Positions 32,111 through 45,300 of a stretch of 64,000 nucleotides of DNA are shown piece by piece. Both the position numbers and the translations under genes were made by a program. Under the pieces are notes generated by a model. That model saw only the letters and a program-made list of their open reading frames with translations, did no database searches and was not told where the DNA came from. Source of the DNA: Antennarius striatus (Eukaryota; Chordata; Actinopteri; Lophiiformes; Antennariidae); NCBI RefSeq assembly GCF_040054535.1, contig NC_090780.1, positions 11,994,501 to 12,058,500 on the forward strand, written 5' to 3'. Position 1 is the stretch's first letter. Each line of letters begins with the position of its first letter.

Positions 32111-32599
32111 ATGTGGAAATTAGTTAAATCAAATTTTGGATGTTTCAATAGATTTCAGAAGTTAGGCTTACTGAACAAAAGCATTGTGCACATCTTTGAT
32201 CTTGAAACCCAGTTTTTATCATCTATTTAGGCATACGATAATCTCCACAGCTGATCTGACGTCACACCACTTACCTGTATATCCCTCAAATTTCCACAAA
32301 CATCCACACTGTCAAGCTTTTTCTACTGTAACATTTGCTGTGTTTTATCACCGTCAGCAGGGGACTGTTATCATAGATGTTTATAACACCTAAAAAATAC
32401 AACTGATTTAACAGGTGTATGTCCAAGAAAGTTGACTGCATTGATGCAGATTCTTTTTCAATTCCAATACATTTCTTAAATCTTAGTGATTTAGCACTTG
32501 CAGCACTCCACCACTGAAGTCAAGCAGAGTGCATCATTAACATCTTAATCTTTAAACTTATGTGCGCTGCCATTTGGATGGCAGTAACGACAGTGGGTC

Positions 32600-35412
32600 A
32601 TGACAGACCAGACCCAGGCAGCAGAAGCTGGCTTTGGGGAAGTTGAATGTCACCTCACTGGAGCTGGAACTTGTGTTGAAAGTGGAGCGTTACCAGTTGG
32701 ATCTGGTGGGGCTTACCTCCACGCACAGCCTCAGTTCTGGAACCAAACTCCTGGATAGGGTTTGAGCTTGTTTGACATTGGTGTGAGGCGCAGGGTGGAT
32801 ATGGAAATACTCATAAGCCACCGGCTGAGCGCCGCTGTGTTGGAGTTCACCCCGGTGGACGAGAGGGTCGCCTCCCTATGCCTTAAGGCTGTGGGAGGGA
32901 AAACTCTTGACTGTTGTGTGTATGGACCGAATAGCTGCTTGGAGTATTCGGCCTTCTTGGGGTCCCTAAATGAGGTCCTTCACGGGATCTCATTGTTCTT
33001 TTGGGGGACTTCAAAGTACACGTCAGCAATAATGTAGACACCTGGACCGGTGTTATGTTGTTGGACTTCTGTGCTAGTCTAGGATTGTTCATAACTAATA
33101 CCATGTTTGAACACAAGGATGCTCATAAGTGTACCTGGTACCAGACCACCCTGGGTCGGAGGTCAATGATCGATCTTGTGACCGTATCATCTGACCTTCA
33201 CTATGTGTTTTGGACACTCGTGTGAAGGGGGGCAGAACTGTCAAATGATTACCACCTGGTGGTGAATTGGGTCCGATGGCGGGGGAAACCTTTGGATAGA
33301 CCTGGTAAGCCCAAACGAGTAGTGCGGGTGAACTGGGAATGTCTGGAGGAGGACTCTGTCCACGAGACCTTCAATTCACACTTCCAAAGGAGCTTCTCGT
33401 GCAACCATGTGGAAACTGGGGACATCGAGCCTGAATGGTCCATGTTCAAAGCTTCCATTTCTGAAGCTGCAGCTGAGAGCTGTGGTCTCAAGGTTTTGAG
33501 TGCCTCAAGGGGCGGTAACCCTCGAATACCGTGGTGGACCCCTGTGGTCAGGGATGCTGCCCGACTGAAGGACATTTTAAGGGGCATGTTGTCCCCGGTG
33601 ACTCCCGAGGCAGGATACCGACAGGCCAGAAGGACTGCAGCCTCGGTTGTGATGGAGGCAAAACAGAGGGTGTGGAAGGAGTTCGGAGAGGCCATGGAGG
33701 GCTTTCGTAAAGCACCAAAGTTGTTCTGGAGTACGGTACTGTCCGACATCTCAGGAGGAGAAAGCGGGGAACCATCCAAGCTGTATACAGCAAGGATGGG
33801 ACACTGTTGACCTTGACTGGCTGGTCGAATGACAGAACCCCAACTGACCAGTCCTCTGTTGCAGAGGCAGAGCTGGAGGATTCAAATCAATCTCTCTGGG
33901 TGAAGTCACCGAGGTAGTTAAACAACTTAAAGGTGGCAAAGCCCCGGGTGTTGATGATTCGTCAAGAAATGCTGAAGGCTCTGGGTGTTCAGGGGCTGTC
34001 ATGGATGACACACCTCTTTAAAATTGTGTGGAAGTCTAGGACACTGCCGAAAGAGTGGCAGACTGGGGTGGTGGTTCCTCTTTTCAAAAAAGGGGATCAG
34101 AGGGTGTGTGCCAACTACAGTGGCATCACACTCCTCAGCCCTTGGAAAGTTTACTCCAAGGTGCTGTTAAGGAGAGTCTGGCCGATTGTCAAACCTCGGA
34201 TCGAGGAGGAATAATGTGGTTCCGTCCTGGTTGTGGAACAACGGAGCAGCTCTTTACTCCTTGAAAGAGTGAAGATCCACAAAACACATGTAGACTGGAT
34301 GCCCATCCAGTCTACATGTGTTTTGTGGACTTGGAGAAGGCGTATAATCGGGTCCCCTGGGACGTACTGTGGGAGATACTGCGGGAGTATGGGGTGATGG
34401 GGCCTCACCTTAGGGTCATCCAATCCCTGTATGCCCAAAGTGAGAGCTGCATTTGGTTTCTCGACGGTAAGTCAGACTCGTTTTGAGTGGCTGTTGACCT
34501 TTGTCAGGGCTGCACTTTATCAGTAATTCGGTTTGTGATTTTCATGGACAGGATATAGAGGGGTAGTCGTGGTGAGGAGGGTTTACAGTTTGGTGGCCTG
34601 AGGATTGCATAGCTGCTTTTTACAGATGATGTGGTCCTAGTTGTGTCATCGGCCTGTGACTTGCAGTGCTCACTGGCTTGGTTTGCAGCAGTGTGTCAAG
34701 TGCCGGGGATGAGGACCAGCACCTCCAAATCTGAGGCCATGTTCTTCAGCAGGAAGCTGGTGGATTGCCTTCTCCCAGTGGGGAATGAGGTCTTTCCACA
34801 AGTGAATGAGTTGAAGTATCTTGGGGTCTTGTTCACAAGTGAGGAAACAATGGAGTGAGGCTGGATGGAGAATTAGGGCAGCCAGAGCGGTATTGCAGTC
34901 GCTTTACCCATTGTCACAAAGAGGGAGCTAAACAAAGAGGCAAAGCTCTCCATCTACCATTAAATCTTTGTTCCTACCCTCACTTATGGTAATGAGCAAT
35001 GGGTCATGACCAAAAGAACGAGATCGCGGATACAAGCAGCGGAAATAGGCTTTAAGCAGGTAGCTGGTGTCTCCCTTACAGATAAGGTGACAAAACACTA
35101 TTTGCGAGGGGTTCAAAGTGAGGTCGCTGCTCATTCGGGTGGAAAGGAGGGTGCTAAGGAGGTGGTTTGGGCATCTTGTGCCGATGCCTCCGGGACGCCT
35201 CCCTAGGGAGGTGTTCCTGGCATGTCCAGCTGGGAGGAGACCTCGGGGCAGACCCAGGACCAGGCAGCTGGATTATATTTCAACACTGGCCTGGGAATGC
35301 CTTGGGATACACCAGTCAGAGCTGATGGATGTGGCTGAGGAGAGGGAAGCTTGGGGCACCCTGCTGAAGCTGCTGCCCCCGCAACCTGACTCAAGCAGTG
35401 AAGATCGATGAA
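32600..35412 (+). pseudogene. Decayed non-LTR retrotransposon (LINE) with endonuclease and reverse transcriptase
   Basis: A 2.8-kb plus-strand relic lies between PATZ1 and EIF4ENIF1. An apurinic-endonuclease-like part ([26 protein letters not shown]) lies at 33000-33225, a linker at 33259-33810, and reverse-transcriptase text (GVVVPLFKKGDQRVC; CFVDLEKAYNRVPW; FADD-like region near 34620) at 33933-34860. The C-terminal end (RRWFGHL.P; GRRPRGRPRTRQLDYIS) lies at 35006-35411. The frame changes many times and stops occur, so it is dead. A 26-bp palindrome at 34276 duplicates its own sequence in reverse. The exact clade cannot be fixed by eye. Confidence 0.9.
34276..34329. repeat. Perfect palindrome inside the LINE
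   Basis: TCCACAAAACACATGTAGAC...GGATG at 34276-34301 is repeated as its exact complement at 34304-34329, separated by CC. The right arm is the normal LINE sequence (encoding HMCFVDLEK-like text); the left arm is an inverted copy of it. Confidence 0.92.
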
Positions 35413-36395
35413 TGGATCTTTTAACTTAGTAGAAAGGCATTTATGAAAATCAGATGTAAATTTAGCTCTCACTTTACCCTTCCAATATTTGCAATGACCA
35501 TGTTTTTTTAAACATGTATTCTGGTTTACACACAACCTAGAGCCCTCCGTAATGGACATTTGCATTCATATTTAGAATTAATGACAGGGCACTACATAAA
35601 GATACAGTATTTAAAAATGACTAAGCATATTGTGTTTTACTGAATATTTTATTTATTAACTATTGTGCTTTTTATAATTTAACAGCACAAACAAATGAAT
35701 CCCAACCACCCTCAAAAAATGACAATGTCAGCAATGCAGCACCCCTCGTGACAAGATGGAGAGGATAGAGGTTAGAATTTAATAGAAAGGGGGAGGGGAA
35801 AAAAAGGCACAACCAGCACTAGCCGCATCCCCTGAAGTAGTCGAAGTATTTCAGCCAGTCACATCTACAGAAAAGGGGCCACTAGTCATGCCACAAAAAG
35901 GGTAGACAATACAGTTAAGTTACTCATCAATTCAACATTTCTAAATAACAGTGGCTTGTCCTCAACTTCAGGGGTCAATTACAGTTGAACAGGACAAAAC
36001 ATTATCTCCAAGTGACAGTCTCACAGATTTCAGTTAAACTGTAGGATAGTTTCACCTTCCTTCATACAAAGAAAAAAAACAAACAAAAAAAGCTATATAC
36101 AGGGAGAATTTCTTTCCCACAATCTGTACAACTGGGCCTATACAATATTTACTGCGCATAGCCAAATATGAAAAAAATAGAAACACTAAGTCAGCCAAAA
36201 TAATCACCATCACTTGTCTACCATTTCTGCTGATAAACCTCTTCAAGCAGTGACTTACATGTTGAAGACAAAGCACTAAAAGTGAACTGTCTATTTGTGC
36301 AGTGCCTTTCAAAATAAAAGTTCACATTTTAATGGTAGGAGGAGGTGGAGATTTAAAAAAAAACAAAATTTCTATCCAGCACACTGTTCCTCTTC
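35413..36395 (-). other. EIF4ENIF1 3' UTR and gap to the LINE
   Basis: No coding sequence. On the minus strand, AATAAA signals lie at 35648-35657 (read as TTTATTTATT on plus), about 740 bases past the EIF4ENIF1 stop, and are a good candidate poly(A) site. The section from 35658 to 36395 would then be 3' UTR. Confidence 0.5.
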
Positions 36396-39300
36396 TCATG
36401 GCCGGAACTCCAACTCATCTACACTTATGACCTTGGCTGGCATGGAGGGAAGCGGTTGTTCCAACACATCTGATCCGAACCACTTGGCAAGGCCTAGAGG
36501 GGGGCTGCCCCCATGACGCTGGGAGCCATTTGTCCGGTGTAGGCCCTGGCTCTGTGACTGAGGACCTGTGATGCTTGGATGTACTGTAAGATTAAAAAAA
36601 ACCCAGCAGTTCAACAGAATGCATCCAGCACCTTTTTGAGACAATGGACTAAGATGTTTACAATTTTTTTCCAAAATCAACCTTCTTGAAAAACAATTTT
36701 ATATGCTTACTTGATATTCAACATTAAGCTGCACAAGAGCATTTTGTAAGATAAAGACTTTTTAAAAGTTACTTTTCATTATATGATTCACTTGTTTTTG
36801 GTACTTAAAAACATCTTGCAATAACTTTGCAGGTACCAGCATCAATAGCTACACATTCATTCAACTTGTAGTGGCAAACTGGTAGCAACATCAATTCCAC
36901 TTACTTGGTCTCTGTTGAAGTTGCTGTTGCATTACAGCTAACTGCATCTGGGTATTTGCTCTAGGTGGTAGAAGTGGATGCCCTGATGCACTTAGAGGGT
37001 ACAGGGGTTGTCCAAGCAATGCAGGAGGCAAACCTTGAAGTTGTGCAAGGTCAACATGTGGTGGAAATATTCCTGATGTAAAAAATTGAAGATTTTGATG
37101 AGACATCATGAGTCATAGTTGAGATTTTAAATCTGGTCCATTCTACAAAAAAAAATTAGCACATTGAGAAAACGCTCACCTGTTTGCACAAGAGCAGGTG
37201 CAAGTTGCTGTGGCTGGATGCCCTGTGCCAACATTCTTTGAACTACATTAGGATGAAGCTGGGGAGGAGGGCGGACCACAGGTACATGGGATAGCAGCGG
37301 GACCGGATACAACGGTCGAGGAAAAGACGAGGGTCCTTGATGTGTCATGGCTGGTAGGTGGTGTCCAGTAGTGCCTGGCCTGAGATGGTCCTGGTCCTTG
37401 TTTTGCAAGGTCTGTGAGCTAGACTTTACTCCCCCAGACTGGGCAGAATTCCCATCCATCACTCCATGGTATAGATTCTGGGAGCTGCTTTCTAGTCACA
37501 CAAGACCAAATCTGAATGATAAACAGTGCTGCAATAATTTAAGTTTAAATTGTGAAGGTGTGATAAAATTAAGTCTCTGTACCATCTTGAGAGTGCGCTG
37601 GCACCTCGTCCTTCATTTCAGAACGGCCCAGTGGTTCATCTCTGCTTTTATCTTTCGTTGCATACATCTTGCGGATCACAGACGTAGGTGTAAAAGATGG
37701 AGACAACTGAAGTTTTTGGGGGGTCAAAAAGAAATATTAGCAACACAAAATAGTGGAGAAATTGAAGAAAAACATTCAACTTGGCAGATTGGAGGGTGGA
37801 GGGGATCACTTTTTAGCTCACCATGCTGGTAACGGCATTGCCCGGAGAGTTTCTCCCAGCAGGCTGAGGGCCTGGTCCAGGGGAACGATTTGGACGCTGC
37901 AGTCTGTTGATCACAAGCACATCATTCATACAATAACCATCACATTCTAAATAAAACCTCTTAATGGTTCATAACATTTTAAATGATTTTCAACTGTAAA
38001 TTAAATTGTTGGGAAAAAGGTCACAGAATTATCACCATCTTGTTTCTTGTGGAACAAGAAGCTTCTGTTGCATTCCTTTGTTTAACAGTGAATATTTAGC
38101 AGTCTTTAAAAGAAATAACCTATTTCGATAAGATTTGTCCTGTGGTGGCTTGTAGCAGGATTGGATGGAGTGGTGGGGATGTAGAGCATGATCCTGTTGG
38201 AATATTCGAGCTTCAAGGTCTGCTTGATTCACCGGCATGGCCATTGCCCTCATCTGCATAAACGACATTAACACAATGAAGTGATCCTTGCCCAATTTCT
38301 GAAGATCAGTTTCTCAGGACATAAAGAATAACTATTAAGCTTAAAATGAGGGTAAATGAAAGATTTGTTTCATCATTTTCCTGTATAAGTCAGTATCCCA
38401 TTAAAGTAAAGCAGGGTTTAAAACTTGGCATTGCGCTCATTGAAAAGACAGACAACATAAATGTCCGTCTTGGAGGGATTTCCACCCCTCCAAAAGTTGG
38501 GATAGAGATCAGTCATCTGTTATCCCTAGCTTTGTCATGTTTGCCATTTGGGATTTGGAGCATTAGCTTTTTTTTAAATGACAATGGTTAATAGTGTGAT
38601 AATTTTATATAGTGTTAAACTGGAAACTATTTACATCAAGTCAAAATCTTGCAAAATCAAATTTATAGAGAAAAGGCAGTTATTCATATGAAAAACAGTT
38701 GACTGTGATGCCAAACTCAAGGACAAAATGAACAAGTGCAAAATTTTAAAGAATTACCTCAACCTTACCTGTTGTGCTGCAGATCCAGGGCTGATAGACC
38801 TGTGTGCCTCAGAAAACTGTTCTGGCATCATGGGTTGAGGACCAACAGGAAAATCTTGAAATATGAAATGCAGAAAACTATTAAACAATCCTTCTTGCCA
38901 GATAAACACAAGCTACTCAACCAAAAACATTCACACAAAAGATGCTGGATGAGGCTCAAATGGCTGCATCCTCAGTGTTACTTCCTTGTGTTCATGCCAG
39001 ACTGCCTCAGCATCATGTGTCGAGAGATTATCAAGTGTGGACCACATCAGAATTTTATTTCCAATAACCCCAAATTTTTATACCATGCACCGATACTTAA
39101 TAGCCACCACAGAACATCTTAAGGTTAAAATTTCATTCTGTTGAAAGTATATATAATTCTTTGATGTTTTCAGGCAAACTTTCTAATTATGTTACCATCA
39201 CAGTATTCTCCACAATATAAGGCACACTGGATTATAAGACGCATGTAATAAAAATAGACGTCTGTGTAGGTTCTCAGTCATCCAGGTCATGGTTATCCAA

Positions 39301-42300
39301 AAGCTATTGAGTCGATCCACTGGACGTTCAGAAAGTTCTTGAAGAAGTTTCATCTGTCATCAAGAGTCTTCTTCAGTTCAGAACTGAACTGAGGAAGTCT
39401 CATGGATGAAGTTCAGTTCTGAACTGAAGAAGACTCTTGATGACAGACGAAACGTCTTCCAAGAATTTTCTAAACGTCCAGTGGATCGACTCAACAGCTT
39501 TTGAATAAAAATACTGTAGTGCTGCAGTTGCGTTATCCGTCCACTAGATGGAGCTGCGCTAAAGGGACTGCATTCATGACCGTCAGTGTCAACACCTTCA
39601 GTCGACTGAACAGCAGCTATTGTCATGTCAATGAGGCCATTTTGAGCCTCATCAAGGAAACCTGATCACCTGAGCACTTTGCCATCTTAGGAAGAAGTCA
39701 ATGGGTTTTTCTTTAGTTGCTGAGATTTACTGATAGTAGTAAAATTTGCTGTAGTACAAAATTATCTGAAAACAGTCAAATTAGATTTTATTTGTATAGC
39801 GCCATATTTTTTCATATAGAGCTGGTCTTTGTGCCTCGTGCCATCAGGGGGCACAACCACTCTCTCAGGAGGAGGGGGTCTGAAGCCGCAGGGTCATCAA
39901 GGTCGGGTGAGAAGGGATAGACGTGGGGGGCCTGGGACGCACTGTGGGACACTTTGTGGGGGTCCTTAATCAGTTCACAGCTCGGCTCATTCACGTGTTA
40001 CTCATCACACTTCATCGACTCCCAAAGCTCTTTCTTCTCTTCTCCCATGTGCCTATGCTTCCTTCCTTTTATTTTAGGCTATTCTTTTCCCTGTTGTTAT
40101 AATTATGTAACAGCATGTATATAATGTTACTTATACTTTCTGTCATGTGTGTATTTATTGTATTTATTGTATCTCTTGCGAGCAGATGTCACCTGAATTT
40201 CCCTTGGGATCATTAAAGTATATATCTATCTAAACCAGCTTCTCAAGCCTCCAGAAAGCCAACAAAATTCTCCAGGCGCAAGCAGTGGAGAGGAAAACGG
40301 CAGAGCCGATTCTCAGCTCTCTGCTGTAAGCTCAACCCCCATGCTGTTGCCCATCTAGTCAGCAGGCCAGACAGAATACATAAGTCTAAACTGCCCCCCC
40401 ACCCCAGTTACCTGTTGTTTTAGGTGTCAACTACATTTGCAAATCAATTGTAGCACACCAGGCACGTTTGTCTAGCAGCGACTCAGCCCTTGAAATATCA
40501 GAAAAGGCAGAAAGTTCAGCTTTGAGGGTCTTCAATTCACCTTTATGCCAGTTTCTCTGGCCTTGTTCAGACTGCAGGCATATCAGATTTCCTTCCATAT
40601 CTGATTTTTAGGGATGACTGTTAACACCGTTTTTAGCAAGTGTCCAAATGCGATCTTACTCTGATCAGACTGGGCCACATTATCGGCCCAACTACCAGGT
40701 TGCCGAAGCAACGACATTAGGGCGGAGTCGCCGTTCAGTGCATGTAATGTGTGAGATCATATAATTGCGAAGGAGGCTACAACAACAATGACAACACAAA
40801 GTTGTTACCTTAGCCTATTGGCGGTATCACTGTCTGATAGAGGTGGAGAAAACACACACCCACACCAGACATCATCAACCCCCCCCCCCCCCGTTTTACC
40901 AATCTGAAATGCGCGACGCCCTTCTGGCGACTTCCTCTCACGTCGCAAATATGACGTCACAGTCCGCCATATCCGATCAGAGTGTTTGGAGCTGTTCAGA
41001 CTGCAGATGCCTTTGTCCCCATCTGACACAAAACTACAGAATGTGGTTTCACTCTGTCCCGCAAAAATCTGATTGTGACTGTTCAGACTACACACAAGAT
41101 ATGGGACATCAATATGGATGGGCTAAAAATTGGATATATGCGACTAGTCTGAACAAGGCCTGTGTGTTCCGCACACTAATAGAATGGACTGTCACTAGAT
41201 TCCAGATTACAGTACTGACACTTGACAAGGGCATTTTTTAGACAATTTAAGTTTAAAGTGGATTATTTCCCAGGGCACAGTGGTTGGGAAATACTGAGGT
41301 CAGTCAAACTGTCGCAAATTCCCTCTTTTCTTTGACATTATCCTGATGTTTATTTTTAGTCAGGCACCTTTTTCTTTTCTTTAACCGGGTGTTGCGAGTT
41401 AGCAATATACTGTACATTACATGGAAGCCGTTTTCCTGTACCACAACCCGAGTCGTTGATAAAGAATTTAAGTTTCACAAATTTCCCCACTGTGGGACAA
41501 TAAAGAATTATCTTATTATCTACTGTACAATGCTGCAAGTGATTAAATGCCAGAAAACTGAACTGTTCCCTGTGTAGCTCCTGCTCTCTTAACTGGAGTG
41601 AAGTGCAGTCTCTTTCTCTGCTTGTTTTACCTACCACAATCACGGCACTTAGGAGACGCACCCTGACTACCATAGTCAGGGTAGTAGTCTTGCTAGACTA
41701 TTGGCCAGAGTGCCAGACGGAACTGGGGCGCCCCCTGGTGACGTAGTCCGGCATGACTGCCAGTCAGAGCTTTCTCAGCGATCTTGTTTTTAACCAATAT
41801 TAATCCATATATAAGCCGCATTGGATTCTAAGGCGCACTGTAGGTTTGTGAGAAAATTATAAGCTTTTAGGTGTGCCTAAAAGTACAAGTCTGGTTACAG
41901 CATTAATGAATTTATACTCCATCTAGCTAGTATTTCAAGTCATATCAGTTTAAAATGGTGTATACAGATATAACAGCTAGAGAAGAAGCCACAATGTGGC
42001 TGTGAAGGTAGAAATATTTCATAACAAAAATGATTGTAGAGGTTATGATAGCAATTACTTACTTAACACAAGCTGGTCTATGAGAACATTAAAACACATT
42101 CATTGTATGGACAGACCTTTTTCCCAGGCCCATAAACATTCACCATGTCATGCTTGCATTATGGCTACACTACCACTGCATCGTTCCCAACTTTAAACTA
42201 CATGAAAATGTGCAACAAATCCTTGACAGAGCACGGACAAAAGGATACAAAAATTTTCAAAGGAGAAAGCAGATGCATAAAATGCAGTCTTTCAAATTTC

Positions 42301-45300
42301 AATACAAAGTTTTGTAATAGAGATACTTTATTAATCCCGGAGGAAATACGCTTACCTGATGAAGGTTGCAACCTACAGTTGAAGAAGTCAGGTGATGGGG
42401 CCCTCTGTCGAAAAAGTGGTGGTGATGGGCCCTTGTGTAGTAGGCCATGTAGAGGAGCAGAGGCCATTTGATCCTCAGGACTGCCCAATAAATTGCCAAG
42501 TAGGTTAGGAGAGTCACGATGAGCTGAACCTCGCAGAAGTTCCTGCAACAAAGATTTAATGCGCATAAAAATTCTGTCGAGTCGATGGATTTTTGTGTAA
42601 TACTGTATGTAACAGATTAAGATTTTAAAATTCAAAACATTTCCAATGATACAATTCAAATACTGTACAATGTGGACAGAAAAAGTTTGGAAATAAGCCA
42701 CAAAACCCCTTTGAAAATACAGCTGCCCTCAAAGCACCAACACAGTCACTAGAATGAGACAAGTTTATGGCACACCACATGATCCAAAATCAGACCAGTA
42801 ACACAGCAAAGCCTTCAAATTAATTTGTGCCTGGTCCAGATTCTGGTCAGTGCACCCTTTATTTAAGGGTGCAAGAATAAACCCCCCCCCCCAGCCCACA
42901 GTAAATGTTAGAATTTCAGTAGACATTCAACATACAAACCTGAAATATATTTGGCTGTTGTTGAGTAGGCACTGCAGCGTCAGACACTATCACAGCTGGA
43001 TCTGATGGTGGCTGCATTATACAGGAAAAATTTGTCACAGGCAAAGAACCAATAGAAATTTTGCTCCCCTTTCCTTCAAGCCCACCCCCTACGGCCCCAA
43101 AATACAACCCAGCCATACAAGCTTCTACCAATAATCACCTGAAATAAAATCAAACATGTGGCAAATAATAAACTTGGTGAAACCAACAGTGCAAGTCCCC
43201 AAAGAAGAACGTATACATGAATCTCAAGTGTTCTCCCTCCAAGTCAAGTATGCCACTGGATAAATTATTAATGGATAAATGCTTTTATCCATTAATCATT
43301 TAGCCAGTTTCAATTAACATGATAATCACTGAGACAGTCTCGAATCAAAGAAAGAAAATCACTTCCGACAGTTGAACAAATTTATGCCCATCACATTCTA
43401 ATCCATTGATCAAAATTACAGATTATGGCTAAATGTGTTTAAAATTTTGTAATGCATGCATGTGCAATTTCCTCCTGGATTAATAAAGTATCTATCCATC
43501 TATGTATCATCACATGCACAATGTTTTCCAGTGTAATTCAGCAATTTGGGAAAATCAAATACTTACTTTGTTTTTGCTGGTTTTGGAGTGAGCTGGCAGA
43601 GTTCCACTTGCCTTCATGCTACTGACCAGTTTATTAAAAGCCGACATGTCAGAATCCCGTGTGAGTGGACGGGCAATGGAGCCACCAGTTAAAGCCTTTT
43701 CTAAATGTTCAGCCATGAAGGGAGTACCATTTCCTCTCTGCAGGTGAGGCCCTTTATGCATGTGTCCTTCAGAACCCAGCTTCATGCCTTTCATCCCTCC
43801 CTCAACTTCCTCAAGAGAGAGTACTGCGCCACAGTTAGCTGCAGACAGATGCACACAATTATTTTCTGTTTAATGTGACAAATAAACAGTTTGCAATTTT
43901 GTGTGTGTATTCCAGTTCCTGGTACAAGTAAACCTAACGTGCCAGTCAATGCAAAGTTTGATCCATTCAGTTTCTTAAAAACACAATTTAACAGTGCAAA
44001 TACTTGTCTAACGTTTAATTAAAATGCCAAATAAGCATTTAACATCTGAAACAATGCGTTATACTTTCTCACATTAAAATGGGTGTAGCATATCGCAAAA
44101 AATCTATAAAAACACACCAGAATAATTTACAATGTTGTGGACATCATTGTGCAATTTTTGTCCAGGCACTATCTTGATCCATTAAGTTAAAGTTAATAGA
44201 TTAAAAAACAATTACCCATCTTGTAATGGTGAAGAATCCTTTAAATAAATTCTTGACCTAGATAATCTCATCACCACCAAAATATGATTGATCATTCCTT
44301 GCACTATACAACTTGTGGGGGAAATATATTTAAACATTTTCATTACAGTACCATTATTATTATGTTTTTTTTAAGATGGCACATGACCAGGCACCAATAT
44401 AAAAAGTGTCCACAGTAATGGACAAATCAGCATGTATTATATGCATATAAAGTTCACATAAAAAGGTTCATGTCCCAAAATCCCCCCCCCCCCCAAGTTA
44501 AAAAAAAAAATCACATACGGGATTTCCTCAGTTTGTAGACACTTGTTTTAAGTCTACATAAAAAACACATTTTGAGATACAGTCCAGAAACAAAACAGTG
44601 ACATATGAACATGCTACTCACTGCAAAACCTCATCAATAGATCTGGAGAAAACACCACAAAGCCATATTGCATCCCTTTATTTTTAAATAAAAAAGGACA
44701 CACTCACTACTTTCCCGTAGACGAGCCTTGTTGACCGACAAAGTGGAAAGGAGCGGCTTCAGGTCTATTTTAGCCCTGTGCAGAAGTTCCAGGATGTCCA
44801 CCTTCTCCTTGGACTCAGATGATTGAATGGGTGTGAAGTATGGGGCAGGGCCATGACCAGGGGATGGCTCAAGGCCTTTAGGAGCAACACAACTCAAGCT
44901 TTAAGACATCCACCACCAAAAAATACTGTTTTGAGGGCATGAGTAACAAGAACACTACACAAAAAATTTAGAATACTCAGTCTTTTGTTTTTATGCCCCA
45001 AATTAAAATCATGGTTTTAAGCCAATTTCTATGCTAGGGATAATGAAAATAAATAAAAAATAAATAAATTTGGCTAAAAATCTGCTAAATTAACCCCAAA
45101 AATCTTGAGATGGATAATGCTGACAAACTGAAGGAAATGCCTTTTGGATAAATATTTACCTGCAAGTTTTTCCAACTCCTCGTGGGGGGTGGACCTCAGA
45201 CTGCTGGACCGGCTGCCTGAAGGACTCATGTTGCTGGAAAACCACTGACTAAAGCGGCTAGCTGATACATGACCTTCCCCCAACACATCTTCGATCATCT

